The translations under genes and the position numbers were made by a program. Below are positions 45,500-58,236 of a stretch of 64,000 nt of DNA, one piece after another. Numbering within the stretch: position 1 is the stretch's first letter; each line of letters begins with the position of its first letter. The DNA lies in the NCBI GenBank assembly GCA_021018995.1, contig CM037593.1, positions 17,388,088-17,452,087 on the forward strand, in the 5' to 3' direction. The DNA is from Chloranthus sessilifolius (taxonomy: Eukaryota; Streptophyta; Magnoliopsida; Chloranthales; Chloranthaceae). The notes below the pieces were generated by a model. That model saw only the letters and a list, made by a program, of their open reading frames with translations, made no database searches and was not told where the DNA came from.

Positions 45500-48420
45500 A
45501 CTAAACCACCAATAAGGTCTAAAAATGACTTTGTCTCTCCTCCATTTGAAGAATTTTTGGGCCACTTAGTATTGTTTATCTTTTTACTATCAATTTGTTG
45601 AAAACACCACAACATTACTGGAATGTTTGAGACTGATACGTGAGAATATCTAACACGCATTACTTTCGAAAAGTAAGTATCTAACTGAAACTTGCCTTCT
45701 TACCCGACCATAATATTTTTGGCATATTTTAGGATGAATAATGCATAGTCCACCAATCCTCGAGCTTATTTTGGGAGGCCATTAGTGAAGAACACCCGCC
45801 ATAAAAGAGCTTTCTCTAACGCGCTATCCTATCTATTTAAGTACATAAGTCGTGAGAGATGAAAAGCCTGAAATAAATCGAGTACATAAATACAAAGTAC
45901 ATAACCTATAGATGAGAAAAAAATTAATAGATTGAATAACCCACTTATTTGCTTACTAAGGCATGTGTGTGATGTTTTCACATGTTGAATTTTGGTTTGG
46001 CCGATGGGTCTAGTAGATAAATTACTTTCGCATAGTGAGAGCTAGAATAACTGTGCAACGTAATTAAAACTTATAGATATAATGTCTAAGAAGTGATTAG
46101 CGAAGGGTGAATCATATTATAGAATACTAATTATATAAGCAATGAATAATAAGTTTCTTCGAAAGAACGAATTAAACAATTCTTATTGAGTCGCATAGCG
46201 GAGACAGTTACCGTTGCACAATGGGCAGCCACATATTTGTAATAATATTTGCTGAGAAATGGAAAACAAGAATGATGAAACCTTTCATTGCTCTCTCAAA
46301 CCGCTATTTTTTTACTCTCATCTTTAATTGTACGGTATACAAAGTCATTATTTTGGGCCTCCTTAAATTTCAGCACTTCCTTTAACAATTCCTATATGAA
46401 GATACACTCAATTAACGATTACTAGTCATAATTTATAGGACCCAAGAAAATAAGTGTGCAAGATGAGTGCTCACCACAAACATAACTGGTAGAAGATACA
46501 CACAATATGCAAACTGTATTTATGGTATATGCCCATCATCATTGCATTCAGCACGTCGTCCTCCACCTTTGTATTCGGCCTAAGACTCTTAATGAGGTAA
46601 AGAGTTATTTGGACCTTTTCAACCTTAGACACCATCAATTTGTAAATGACACCTTCTATGCAAATTGTGAGTGGTTCATCAACAGATAATTGGCAAATTA
46701 AACTTTGACTTGATTAAGTAAAATATATTACTTATTAGCTGTGCCTGACAAGCCCCAAAAGAAAGGGACAATCTTATTTCTATCCTCTACCGTCATAACT
46801 CTTTTTTTTTGCATCATCAATTTTTCATCAAATATTGGTAGCTAGCTGGGCCTCAACTAATGAGGCATAATCTTCTAATAATATTTCATTCATTTTTCCG
46901 ATGACTATAGACACTGTTCCTATCGTCTTCTTTACTTCCCCTTACTTTTTCAGCTTAGTCCTTAGCCTTTTAGCTGATCAGGTAGTTATGTCAACGTATC
47001 GCTTAAGCTTTTTCTCCCTTACTGAACATTGCTGAGCAAGGGTGACCTCAGTTGGATGTACCATTTTTATTGAAACCTATATTTATGCAAACCCCACGTC
47101 ATCTTATTGATTATAGGTGTTATGGAAATATGATCATGTCGCGTAAAACTAGATAGAAGACTGCATGGTCAACTATAGTTAATTCAAAATAAATACCTAT
47201 TCTTCTTCAACAATTCTCGCTGTGATTTTTCCTCTCTCTTCTACTTCGGCTATCAAAGTATCAACTCCCTCTCCCACTTGGTCCTCTCCCTCTCTCACAC
47301 TCTCTATGTCCTCCCCTCTCATCTCCCTCTCTGCCCTCTCCAATCTCGAAGCTCTTGTCTGTTTCTAATGCGGCCTCGAGCATCTTAACATGTTTCAATA
47401 GTAAAATATTTTGTTGTTTCAGAACTTTGATCGAGTGACTTTACTTTTTAACGATCGCGAGAAGGGGCTGAATCGACCTCGCCTCAACTTCTAATGTATC
47501 CACTCTAACAAGAAGGCTTCTTTCTCCCTCAAAATCTCGAAAACCAGTGCCAATCTCGGTCGCACTCTATACTCATTGACATCATTGCCATCTTCTTCCT
47601 CTTCCTCATTACATTCCCCTCTCTACACTCAACATCTCCTTGTTCTTCTAGGAGTCTTTTCCTTTATAGTTTTTTTGGGGTGCTCGGTCTAGGATGTCTA
47701 TGTCCCTTAGGTAGCTCCAGATTTCCAGCAAAAACCTATAATAACAGACAAAACAGTATTAGTCAAACAAGGTGGATATAATACATAGCGGAGATAATTA
47801 TAAAACTACATATGTCGTATCTAGTCATTGTTTAAGCTAGGTAGAATAGTACCACAAACTTCTGAAAATAGAAGTTTACATCCGCACGCGAAATCTTTAG
47901 TGGCATGTATTTCAGCAGCAGCGGCCACTCGTTACATGCGTTCTTCACTTTATCCAATGAAATTTGAGGAACATGCTCGAATGCTCATACATGCGAAGAT
48001 TATTCGCGAGATCGATGTACTCCCAATCGATCGTATGAGGAATGACGGAGAGGTGGAGGTTCGCTAACATGTACAAATTTCCAAGCCGAATGAAGTCAAC
48101 ATCAGCTAGGCTAGGTGAATCGAGGGCTAACTCGATCTAATCCCTAGTGACCGATTGCCCGGCTGTCACTTGGCTAAATAATTACTTTCTAAAAGTGGTT
48201 GCACTTTCAGGATCTGCCGACGCTGAAGGTTCTGCCGATGCTGAAGGGGAACCAACTTTCAAACCCAAAATCTTACTCACGTCTGCTCGGATGAACGGAA
48301 CAATATACTCTCCTATGGAGAATGTCTCATGCTCCGAATCCAAGCCTCTAACAATGGCATATACAAGCTGTCCGGGTTGTATGAGGAATTCGCTAATTAA
48401 CCATAAATATTTAAAATAGC
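45500..48420 (-). pseudogene. MULE accessory gene C: diverged mobile-domain/Ulp1-like gene, inverted
   Basis: On minus, 48400-48200 reads FLIQPGQLVYAIVRGLDSE, ETFSIGEYIVPFIRADVSKI, LGLKVG. It aligns with gene B's RFSIGGRTVGFPLLEISALL block. After a Ser/Ala-rich insert, 48110-47970 reads DVDFIRLGNLYMLANLHLSV and IPHTIDWEYIDLANNLRMYE, matching gene B's RVDFTRLTLLHILV / TIEETYMRLVYNI. An acidic, Glu-rich segment follows near 47200-47650 (minus). Near 46690-46510 VQITLYLIKSLRPNTKV-EDDVLNAMM resembles the start of a C48 domain. The protease end (45500-46500) was not clearly read. Several stops; probably dead. Plus-strand ORFs here are shadows. Confidence 0.55.
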
Positions 48421-48595
48421 TTTCTTGAAGGAGGAGCTATTTCTTGTCACTGTTTAATTGGCCATACCATCGGCCCAATTTGCGACAGTTCATCGCTCCT
48501 TTGATGACTTGTCGGTCATCCTCATCGGCTTTCCATTTTCCATTCTTTAATCACTTTGCCATTTTTTTACTTTAAAAGCGAACTGAATATCTGAA

Positions 48596-50460
48596 ATAAG
48601 ATGATTAAAAGATGGTAGATGACTAATATGTCATCGATATAGGACATTATAATACATTAAATGACTGATGTGAGAATATTAAAGGACTAATATCAGAGAA
48701 TAAAGTACTGATGTGAGACAATAAAGGAGTGATATCAGATAATAAAGTACTGATGTGAGTCAGTAAAGGATTGATATTAGACTCATATTTACATTTAAGC
48801 TATATTGTCATAGGCATGAGTAAAGTTATCTAAAATATTAAATGACTGATATCAGACTATTAGAGGACTGATATCAGACCATAAAGTACTGATGTGAACA
48901 GTAAATGACTGATATCTGACTCATATTTAGTTTTTAACTATATTGTCACAGGCATGACTAAAGTTATTTAAAATATAAAATAACTGATATCATACCATAA
49001 AGTATTGATATGAGATAAGACATGACTGATATCAGACTCATATTTACCTTTAAGCTACATTGTCACAGGCATAAGTAAAGTTATCTGATTCTATAAAGGA
49101 CTGATATGAGAACATTAAAGGACTGATATCAGACAATGAAGTACTAATGTGACACAGTAAAGGACTGATATCAGACTCATATTTAACTTTAAACTATATT
49201 ATCACGGGCATAAGTAAAGTTATCAGACAATAAAGTACTGAGATGAAATATTAAATGACTGATATCAAACCATAAAGTACTGATGTGAGATAAGACATGA
49301 CTGATATCATACTCATATTTACCTTTAAGCTACATTGTCACTGGGATGAGTAAAGTTATCTGAAACATTAAATGACTGATATCAGAGCATTAGAGGACTG
49401 ATGTCAGACTATAAAGTACTTATGTGATACAATAAATGACTGATATCAGATTCATATTTAGCTTTAAATTATATTGTCACAGGCATGATAAAAATTATCT
49501 GAAACATTAAATGACTGATATCAGACCATAAAATATTGATGTGAGACAAGACAAGACTGATATCAGACTCATATTTATATTTAAGCTACATTGTCATAGG
49601 TATGAATAAAATTATCTGATTCTATAAAGGACGGATGTGAGAATATTAAAAGACTGATATCAAACAATAAAGTAATATTGTGAGACAAGATAGGACTAGT
49701 GTCAGACTCATTTTCAACATTAAACTATATTCTAGCCTGTATGGGTAATCTCAATCTATAAAGTACTGATGTGAGAATATTAGAGGATTGATGTTAGACA
49801 ATAATATAATGATGTGGGACAGTACATGACTGCAATCAGACTCATATTTTGCTTTAAACTAAATTCTCACTTGCATGAGTAAAGTTATCTGAACCATTAA
49901 AGGACTGATGTGAGAACATTAGAGTACTGATATCACACAACAAAGTCCTGTGGTGAGACAGTACAAGACTAATATTAGACTTATTTTTAGCAATAAACTA
50001 CATTCTGACCTGCATGAGTAAAATTATCTGAATGTATAAAGGATTGATGTGAGAACATTAAAGGACTGATATCAGACTATAAAGTACTGATGTGAGATAG
50101 TACTGGATTAATCTTAGACTCATTTTTAATATTAAACTATATTCTGACCTGCATGAGTAATCTGAATATATAGAGTACTGATGTAAGAATATTAAACGAC
50201 TGATATCAGACAATAAAGTACTGATGTGAGACAGTATATGACTAATGTCCCACTAATATTTATCTTGAAGTGCATTATGACTTGTATGTGTAAAGTTCAA
50301 AAACTATAAAATATGGATGTGCAAACATTAAAGGACTGATATCAGACAAGAAAAGTACTGATGTGAGACTATACACGACCTATATGAAACTCAAATTTAA
50401 CTTTAAACTATATTATGGACAATTATAAGATTTAAAGTTTCCAATGAGATCCACATATAT
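48596..50460. repeat. Tandem array, about 115-140-bp unit with TGATATCA motifs
   Basis: The unit landmark catattta..tttaa.ctatattgtcacaggcatgagtaaag recurs at about 48783, 48921, 49039, 49178, 49314, 49455, 49569 and onward, about 13 copies. Sub-repeats gactgatatcagac and ataaagtactgatgtgaga recur every 25-30 bp. Near 50088-50240 it matches the complement of 57985-58236. Confidence 0.92.
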
Positions 50461-51420
50461 TACACATCAGAGAAAAGGAATAGTGGATTATCCAATAACA
50501 TAATAAAGTATGATTGTCGTACAATGAGTGATACGAGACTCAGAGAAGCTGTACATTGTATAACGATATACTTATTATAATATTTTTATACATTCCTCCC
50601 CACTTTTCTTATTCATTACTCTACTTATTACAATATGTTTGTCACTTAACAAATTTTATTATTTCTTTTTACCTTTTTTTTTATCGTGGTCCTTATCAAG
50701 TTCAACGATTGTGTCCCTCATCAACTTCTTATTTGCATTTTCTCAGGCATTTCGTCATTCTCAATTTACTTTTAAGGAGACCTGAATATTTGAAACAGGA
50801 TTCACCTTCAGACATATGAGTAAGAACAGAAAGAGCTAATGACATTGTAAGAACTGGTATGAGACAATAAAGTGTTACTGTCAAATAATAAAAGACTTAT
50901 ATGAAACTTAAAATAAAACTTTAAACTTTATTTGTCCCTTGCATGAGAAAAGTTTAAGAATTAAATATAACATTAAAGGACCGATGCGAGACATATTAAG
51001 CAATTTACATGAGACATAAGAGAAACGAAGAAAATATTGTGGACTGATATAAGCTGTAAACATTCTAATGAATGACACATATATTAGACATCAGAGATAA
51101 AGTAAAAACAATGGATCGTCCATATAAATAATAAGGTACATTAGATACATCCACTGACTGATACGAGACTCAGAAAAGCTGTACATTGCCTACTGATATA
51201 CTTATTACAATATTTTATACATTTCTCACCATTTTTAAGATTGAATACTCTACTTATTACAAAAAGTATCTTATTTAGTAAAATTAATTATTTTTTTTTA
51301 TATTTTTTTGACTGTGGTCCTTAAAAAGTTGAATAATTGTGTCTCTCCTATTTACTAGTTGTACAATGAATTCTTCGTTTCTTTTCAAGTGCAGATTTCA
51401 GCTTTCTTTTTCATGGTCAA
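50460..51420. repeat. Direct duplication of about 620-bp period
   Basis: cacatcagagaaaag...gatacgagactcagagaagctgtacattg...atacttattataatattttt...cgtggtccttatcaagttcaac near 50460-50710 recurs near 51065-51330 with changes. It lies just downstream (minus sense) of the transposase remnant. Confidence 0.8.
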
Positions 51421-52289
51421 CCTGGAGGATTTCTGCAGTGAGGCGGGTGATTAATAGGACTAACATGCTTGACGTGCCATTGATTTGTCTATAGTCGGTT
51501 TGCTTATCTTACTATATCTCTTACAATACCGTGCAGATGTATACCATTCCTTAATATATCGACGGATCTGCGTTACTCTAACGAATGACAACCATGATAT
51601 GGATACAAGAGAGGCCTAGAACGTCAAAACAACGATAAGAACAAGACCTCTTATCTAAATATACATTGTACTTAAATGTCGACATTGATACCTCAAAATC
51701 GTTGGGTGATGATGGTAGAACTTGATAAAACCTAGCTACTTTGTCAGCCTCTTTCAAGATATCGGATGCTTATGAGATTAAACCCTTTGACATCTTTTGA
51801 CCTTTTATAGCTCTGTCATGAACAAGTTGGGCAAATTTCTTCCTCGTTGTTTCAATAAGGGCTACTATTGGTAGACCTTAAGCAAAAACTATGATTTTGT
51901 TCAAGCACTCAGACATATTTATAGTCAGAAAATCGTATTTACGATCAGGGAAGAGCACTCTAGACCACCTCCATGGTTCACTCTATCAAAGATATTTTGC
52001 ACCAGCATAGCTCACACCCTCAAGTTTTGTCATTAGCTCATCATGTTCTTTTACAGTATATGTCCGAGCAATATGCCAGAGTTGACTTCATAAAGTCGAA
52101 TTCCTAAACTTCTCCCTGAAGTTCTTGACAATATGAAAGAAGCAAAAGCTATGAGTGACATTTGAAAATACTTTTGGAATCGTTCGATCTAATTGCATCT
52201 GTACGGTCTGAAATTATGATAATTGCTCTATCATCTTTCATGATCGCTTATCGAAGACATTGAAGAAACTATTCTCAAGCATCTTCTGT

Positions 52290-52529
52290 TTAATTATCAA
52301 CTATATCAAAAGTAATAGGAAACAAATCGTTGTTGCCATCGACAGCTATCGCAATTAGTATTGGACAGAAAAATTTACCTTTTGAGTGTGTTCCATCAAT
52401 CAAAATTATGGGCCTCAATGTTCTTCTATATCCATTGATAGCGAGACTGAATGCCCAAAAAAATTTAAGAAATGAGTCATCATACACACATTGTAGTTTT
52501 ATGAAAGCATCAGGATCGGATCTACACAA
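52290..52529 (-). CDS. MULE transposase DDE core fragment
   Basis: 79 codons starting MCRSDPDAFIKLQCVYDD, with FFWAFSLAINGY, the first catalytic Asp in IDGTHSKGKF and a second conserved Asp in AVDGNNDLFPI. This is the most diagnostic part of the MULE transposase (Pfam MULE family). It ends in DIVDN before a stop. Confidence 0.85.
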   Translation of the reverse strand: MCRSDPDAFIKLQCVYDDSFLKFFWAFSLAINGYRRTLRPIILIDGTHSKGKFFCPILIAIAVDGNNDLFPITFDIVDN

Positions 52530-52742
52530 TTATGTAATATATGGAGAGAGATTAACATAAGACGACTCCTAACCACCCTTAATATTAGCCAACGTTATCT
52601 CTTTCGTCTTCCACACTTTATGATAGCTTATTATAACCCCCCCCCAATTTGTTTAGATTTCAGAGATAATTTTGATATACGCATAATCAGTAGCGTCTTT
52701 CAGCATATTCGTTATTTTAGAAGTTACCCAATCACTAGAGGC

Positions 52743-53276
52743 TTATCGATGATCTCTATTTTTTTGCATAGCTATACTAAGTGGACCATGCTTGTGCTCA
52801 GGATTTATTTTTTTAATTATGAAAGAATCGCCACAGACGTTACCCCTACTAGCACGAATATGCCATGGACAAATATTGTCCGTACATTTAGCATCAATAA
52901 TCCTCTTGGTTGTCTTTATTGATTTCATTTGAAAGTTCTCTAGCATAATATTATTCTTTAAGGCAGTGAGAAATTCTTCTCGAGAAGAAAAAGCTTTTCC
53001 GACAATCAAATATATATTTCTAGCCCTATCAAATCTCGACTTCCTTGCAGAACTCTCTCCTTCTAAGTTATCATCTTCAATTTCAAAGTCTGCATCGTTT
53101 GATTTATTTCTAATAATTCGTCCCTGAAATCCCACTCCCACTGAATAACACGAGTCATTATTTGAGCCCGTATATTCAGTAATCTCATCGTCTTCGGATA
53201 TTTCCTTGATACAATAATTTTCGGTACTAACTAAATCGAAAACCCATGTTTTCGATGGCGGAGTACTCTCGTTCAT
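52743..53276 (-). CDS. MULE transposase exon, MuDR domain (longest open piece)
   Basis: 177 codons, open, beginning MNESTPPSKTWVFDLV. Residues 40-85 are acidic (ISEDDEITEY, DADFEIEDDNLEGE). The MuDR domain follows, with VGKAFSSREEFLTALKN and C-x4-C (CTDNICPW), ending HKHGPLSI. The C-x4-C...H pattern is the expected zinc-binding form. Listed separately because it is the best preserved coding piece; the whole gene is broken. Confidence 0.7.
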   Translation of the reverse strand: MNESTPPSKTWVFDLVSTENYCIKEISEDDEITEYTGSNNDSCYSVGVGFQGRIIRNKSNDADFEIEDDNLEGESSARKSRFDRARNIYLIVGKAFSSREEFLTALKNNIMLENFQMKSIKTTKRIIDAKCTDNICPWHIRASRGNVCGDSFIIKKINPEHKHGPLSIAMQKNRDHR

Positions 53277-54125
53277 TCAATTAAAAAAAAATATAATGTG
53301 TTACTCATACGTAAGATATGCACTATAATATTATACATGATTATGTAAAAACTTAATTCATAGTCACCTCTAAATTGGCAGAGAATTTTTTTATCAAATT
53401 TGAGGCTTAATATAATTGTCCCTCTTCAATTACTTTCTCCTCTACACGAGTATCGGGGATGAGATGTGAAAATAGACGTGAATGCTCGAAATTATAGAAT
53501 TACTCATAAGTATTAATCAAAGGATGTGAGTCTTCATTAATAAAACTACCATTTTTTTAAGAAACTGGGAGACCAACCCACCTAAAATTGGTATTCTGTT
53601 CATGCTTTTCTTCGGCAACAGGGGGCGAAAAACTAAATCATAAGCATTGCAAGAGGTTGAGTACTATGTGTATAAGAAAATAATTATAAACCATATAAAA
53701 TACTCACTCTCGTGAGTCGGATTGATAGCACGATCGGTGAGTTTGATGAGCTATTAAATTCAAAAACATGAGGTCATGAGCAATCCTATGATCGAAAGCA
53801 TACCAGTATGTGTCAGTCAACTTATTGATAATTTCTCAATTAATATTAAATAAAAGTATAAACATATAGCTTCATTAACTTACCTAAATGTCTCTGTTTC
53901 CTCTCATTTCTTCACTGTGTCTAAGTAGAAGTTGTATCGTTTATTACATTCAACTCTTTTACTTTAAGAGCCGTCGAGTTTCTCACTACTAAATAAGCAA
54001 CACAAAGTATGAAATGTTTGACTATTAAATAAATTTAATTGCATTTACTTCTAATCTATTAGCACATACCTCCCTAGCATTCTTGTCTCTAGACCTTCCT
54101 TTCTTTTATGCTCGTTGAGCTTTTT
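53277..54125 (-). other. Intronic or decayed region of the transposase gene
   Basis: Lies between the N-terminal exon and the MuDR exon. Short acidic frames may be remnant exons, but none could be joined with confidence. Confidence 0.45.
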
Positions 54126-54410
54126 TTACTCTGTGATCTTTTCAAAAATATATAGGACAATGTGAGGACAGTCAATAGGGCATAGGATCATCATGTCATG
54201 AAAGTCGGTCTCATTACCTATGTAAAAAATAAAACTCTCTTCGATAGTCAGGTATCTATATCTAAACCTTAAATCCATCTGCTCCGATATTGAGTTACAC
54301 AAGTCATACATCTTTCCCATAAATTCATTATATGTTGCATCCCGACTTATCGGTTCTTGTTTATATTTTTCGTCACTATACAATATATTATTTCCTTCGA
54401 TTTTCAATAG

Positions 54411-54630
54411 CCCATTATAATGACATACTAGTATAACTATATCAGTACTCATAATGCACCTGTATATGAAGCCTACATATATTAATATATATAAGGTAGT
54501 ATCCAACTCTATAATGATTAAATAGCCCATTATAATGATATACTAGTATAATTATGTAAGTACCCATAACGTAACTACATGTCAAGCCTACATATATAAG
54601 GATTATCCAACTCAGATTGGTACGAAGAAT
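54411..54630. repeat. 115-bp direct duplication at the transposase 5' end
   Basis: gcccattataatgacatactagtataact...cctacatat...atccaactc at about 54410 recurs at about 54525, duplicating the first codons of the N-terminal exon (HYNGL) and the sequence upstream. Confidence 0.9.
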
Positions 54631-54744
54631 ACAATCATGAACAATCAATTGGTGATCCTAATATTTTATTTCATACTTCTACGATGCGTCTTATATAATA
54701 TCCAAATAAGAAAATAAATAAAATTTTAAATCCTAATGTCTTTA

Positions 54745-55030
54745 AGAAGACACTTATCATATCTTAAAGAAGACATTGCCTAACGAAGGGACATCACAGT
54801 CTTATATACAACTACAATGCGTCTTATATACAAACTACTAATAATGTCTTAAAGAAGAAATTGTCTAACGAAGGGACATCAAACTCTTATAAAAGGCTGA
54901 TCTGTTCTTGTCTTCTAGAAGCAACTGACTTATAAATGGACAATACGATCTTATAAAAGATTCATCATGTCTTCGTGAAGCAACTGACTAATAAATGGAT
55001 GATACGGTCATATAAAAGACTGATCATGAC
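54745..55030. repeat. Degenerate 65-70-bp tandem repeats
   Basis: Four units of cttaaagaagacattgcctaacgaagggacatca..cttatata type, decaying into gaagcaactgacttataaatgga versions. Confidence 0.8.
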
Positions 55031-55435
55031 TTACCAATGGTGTGATATATCTAATTTTTTTATCAACCTATAATGGAAGAATGTCTTTACACATGTAAAA
55101 CCAATATATAGTTAAAAATTTATAGATTAAAAATTACATTTTGATTCAAACAGATAATTCAATCTATACGTTATATGTCAAAAAGATAATTCGTCATTTA
55201 TAAGTACTAACCCTAAAATTTATAGATTTTCATAATTATTTAAAAACAAAGGAAAAAAATAAGCTTAAACCCTAAAGATTAGGGTTTCAAAAATGCAAAA
55301 TTTATCCCACCATCAAAGTGAAGATTACAGTTTCACAATGCAAAAATATCAATCAATAATCAACACTAAAGATTAGGGTTTCACAAATAAAATAATATTT
55401 ATATCTTTATTTGACAAATAAATAGGGATTTTAAA

Positions 55436-55680
55436 TATTTATAAATAATCCCCTAATTTGGATTTTGTGTTTAAATAACACCTTGATTTACTATTATGTT
55501 AAGTGTCGTCTCTAAAAAAGCAAAGTGCAATTATCACCTACACTGTTGTTTTCTTGTGTTCGATAATTGAACTTTGGTGATAATTGCACGTTGATTTTCT
55601 AAAAACGGTAATTAACAAAACATTAATTCAAGCTATTATTTAAACAAATAACTAAAAATTAGGGGGTTATTTATAATTAA
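55436..55680. mobile_element. Fold-back MITE with about 115-bp arms
   Basis: Left taaataatcccctaatttgg...gcaaagtgcaattatcacc pairs with right ggtgataattgcacg...aaattagggggttattta. The loop is under 20 bp. The flanking base pair TA suggests a 2-bp target, which is not distinctive in this AT-rich sequence. Confidence 0.8.
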
Positions 55681-55689
55681 TTGAAACAC

Positions 55690-56300
55690 GGTTCGGCTGG
55701 GATTAAACTTCAGACCGAAAGCTTGCAATGGGTGGGTTAAACTGAAAAAAATGATAAAAATAATGTCCCTATTTGTACCGAGTTAGATAAAACCCTACTT
55801 CAATTTCAACAAACAAAAATCATAACCCTAAACCCTTAATAGTAGATATTTACAAATGGAAAAAAAACTAAAAAAATAAAATCTACCTTTATGGGTTTCT
55901 TAGCAATACAAGAAGTTGGCGATGGAGAAGATGAGGAGTGAAAAGGGGGTTGAGACTCCATCTCTATAATGGTCGATGAAAAAAACGAAGTTTTTTTCCA
56001 ATGGCTAGGCTGAGATTAAAGTTGAGACCTCAAGCAATGGGTGGATTACCCAATACGAATTTTAAATTGGAAAAAATAATAAAAATAATGTCCCTATTTA
56101 TACCGAGTTAGGGTAAAACCCTACTTCAAACCCCAAACCCTAAAGATTAGAGATTTATAAATGGGAAAAAACATAAAATTGACTCCACCTTTATGGGTAG
56201 ATATGCGTCTATCCAAGTGATCGAAACCTGGGGAGTGAATATCGAAGCTGAGACTCCACCTCTATAATGACTGACGACAAAAACAAAGTTCTTTTCCTCA
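55690..56300. repeat. About 310-bp direct duplication upstream of copy B
   Basis: ggctgggattaaacttcagacc..caatgggtgggtta..ataatgtccctattt.taccgagttag..ccacctttatgggt..tgagactcc..ctctataatg occurs from about 55695 and again from about 56005. Short ORFs in it are not supported. Confidence 0.8.
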
Positions 56301-56604
56301 ACGGCGACAAAAACGACCAAACTCTCCTCTGCTTGTTTTTGGTTTGAAACCAACGACCAATTTTTTCTTTGCTTCATTTAGGTTTGAAACGAAGCTCTTC
56401 TTTGCTTCAACTTTCTAATTTAAAATGAAGGGCATTTTCATGATTTCCACCCACCTTAAGTAATCGCATTTCGGTCATTTCCTCTGTTTCGAATCCCGCC
56501 AATGCAAGCAAATATTATGCACATGCTTTATTCGTTTGAAGTGTTCACCCAGAAACGGAAAAGTTTGAGGGTCTTAGACCCTGCTAGGTCATTACATGAA
56601 CTAG

Positions 56605-56752
56605 CACTACAAAAAATAAGACTATTAGTGGCAACTTTTTGCAGTAAAAAACTACCACTATTAACAAAAAAACTATTAAGATTATTAGCGGCAATTTTTT
56701 TGTTAATAGCGGTAGTTTATGATTACCGCTAATAATCTTATTTTTTGTAGTG
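56605..56752. mobile_element. CACTA-type MITE, 148 bp, copy 2
   Basis: Perfect ends CACTACAAAAAATAAGA and its complement TCTTATTTTTTGTAGTG, flanked by TAG (56602-56604 and 56753-56755). Same length and internal inverted repeats (attagcggcaattttt) as copy 1 at 22504. Confidence 0.95.
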
Positions 56753-56829
56753 TAGGGACCCTGTCAGGTAGATAGCAATAGAGTAGAGACCCCGCTGCGT
56801 AATTATCTCTTTAGCATATGCCTGAGGGA

Positions 56830-57141
56830 TAGGGCTGTTAACGGGTCTAGTCAAAATTTTGGCTACCCAATAAGAAAATTGCAAATACCCAATCCAACCA
56901 GACCCGTTGGTGCATTCAAGCCGATCAGAAACTTTACCCAAAAATCCGACATGGTAAAACCCCCTACTTTTTATATTTTTCACATATAAAATATTAGGTT
57001 GGGTAGGGTCGAGTTGAGCCAACCAAGAAAATACGTGAACCGACTCGACCCAACCTGACATGCCTGACCAGACCTGACAGGTAAAGTTTATATACCCACC
57101 CAGTAAATATTGGGTCAGGTTAGTATCCTGCTTTGGCCCTA
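56830..57141. mobile_element. Possible hAT-type element (TAGGGCTG ... GGCCCTA)
   Basis: Starts tagggctgttaacgggtc and ends actttggccctatt-like on the right, with internal gggtcgagttgagcc/cgactcgacccaacct modules typical of such elements. No 8-bp duplication was found. Confidence 0.5.
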
Positions 57142-57962
57142 TTATCAGCCTCACCACTTGCAATTTGGATAGGGTGGATTACCCAGTAGGGTCCCAACTC
57201 TTTCTAATCTACCCACCAGGGTCCCAACTTCATGAAATGACCCAGCAAGGTCTTGACCCTAAACTTTCTTTTATTATTTACTTGCAAGGGTCCCAAAATT
57301 CTGCACATATCTATTTTGTTACTTTAAGTTAATATTTAGAGGACCAAAATACGCTAACAAAAATTTACTAAAATACCCATCTTTCCATAACTATCAAAAA
57401 CACTGGTGTTTTGGGGTTAACTTTTCATCTTCTTCCTGCCGACGACTGGGTTTTCTCTTATCTTCATCTTTTTTCTGTAAAGATAGCATCTTCTATTTAT
57501 CTTCTTCCTGTAAAGATAGCATTAGGATCCCATATAGCCCCCCCCCTCTCTTCACTTCATCTTCTTCTTTGATGATGAACCAACAGGGAGAAGTCTGCTG
57601 CTACCGTCTCTGCAAACCTTCGACTCTGCCGACGTTTCATCTTCTCCTGATCATGTACATCTAAACTTTTCTATGTGTATATCTCCAGCCGTCCGATAAA
57701 CTCATAAGAGCAAGTCATAAAATAGTGTTGTAGTAATGTTGTCCTAAATGCTTAACCTTTATTTTAGTGAATGACTTATTTTAGCTATATACAAATATAG
57801 TAATGCTGTCTTAAATATTGATTCTTTATTTTAATGAATGACTTGTTTATGGTAGATAGAAATGTAGTAATCATGTCCTAAATGTTTAACCTTTGTATTA
57901 ATGTAGTAATGCTGTCTTAAATGCGTAACCTTTGTGGTAGATAGAAATATAGTAATCCTGTC

Positions 57963-58236
57963 ATAAACTTTTTAGATTACTCATGTAGGTTAGAATATAG
58001 TTTAATGAGTCTAATATCAGTCTTCTACTGTATGACATCAGTACTTTATTGTCTGATATTAGTCCTTTAATGTTCTCACAACAGTAATTTATAGATACAG
58101 ATTACTCATGCATATCAGAATGTAGTTTAATGTTGAATATGAGTCCGATATCAGTCCTGCACTATCTCACATTAATACATAATTGTCTAATATAAGTCAT
58201 TTAATGTTATCACATCAGTACTTTATAGATTCATAT
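57963..58236. repeat. Inverted fragment of the TGATATCA array
   Basis: agtactttattgtctgatat, cctttaatgttctcaca and attactcatgcatatcagaatgtag are the complement of units at 50088-50240. Absent from the same place in copy A. Confidence 0.9.

Larger units (their letters stand above)
51440..54530 (-). pseudogene. MuDR-family MULE transposase
   Basis: The most likely start is at 54452 (MSTDIVILVCHYNG) on minus; a PB1-like N-region runs to 54126 and includes ATYNEFMGKMYDLCNSI and YIGNETDFHDMM. A 177-codon exon (53276-52743) holds acidic linker and the MuDR domain: YLIVGKAFSSREEFLTALKN, CPWHIRAS, HKHGPL. The DDE core is at 52529-52290: FFWAFSLAINGYRRTLRPI, ILIDGTHSKGKFFCP, AVDGNNDLFPITFDIV. Further down, in broken frames, are a second acidic block (SDRTDAIRSN), FHIVKNFREKF and near 51590 a SWIM-like RCFDVLGLSCIHIM with one metal ligand displaced. 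It carries several stops. The element it served probably included the neighbouring Ulp1-type genes. Confidence 0.88.
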
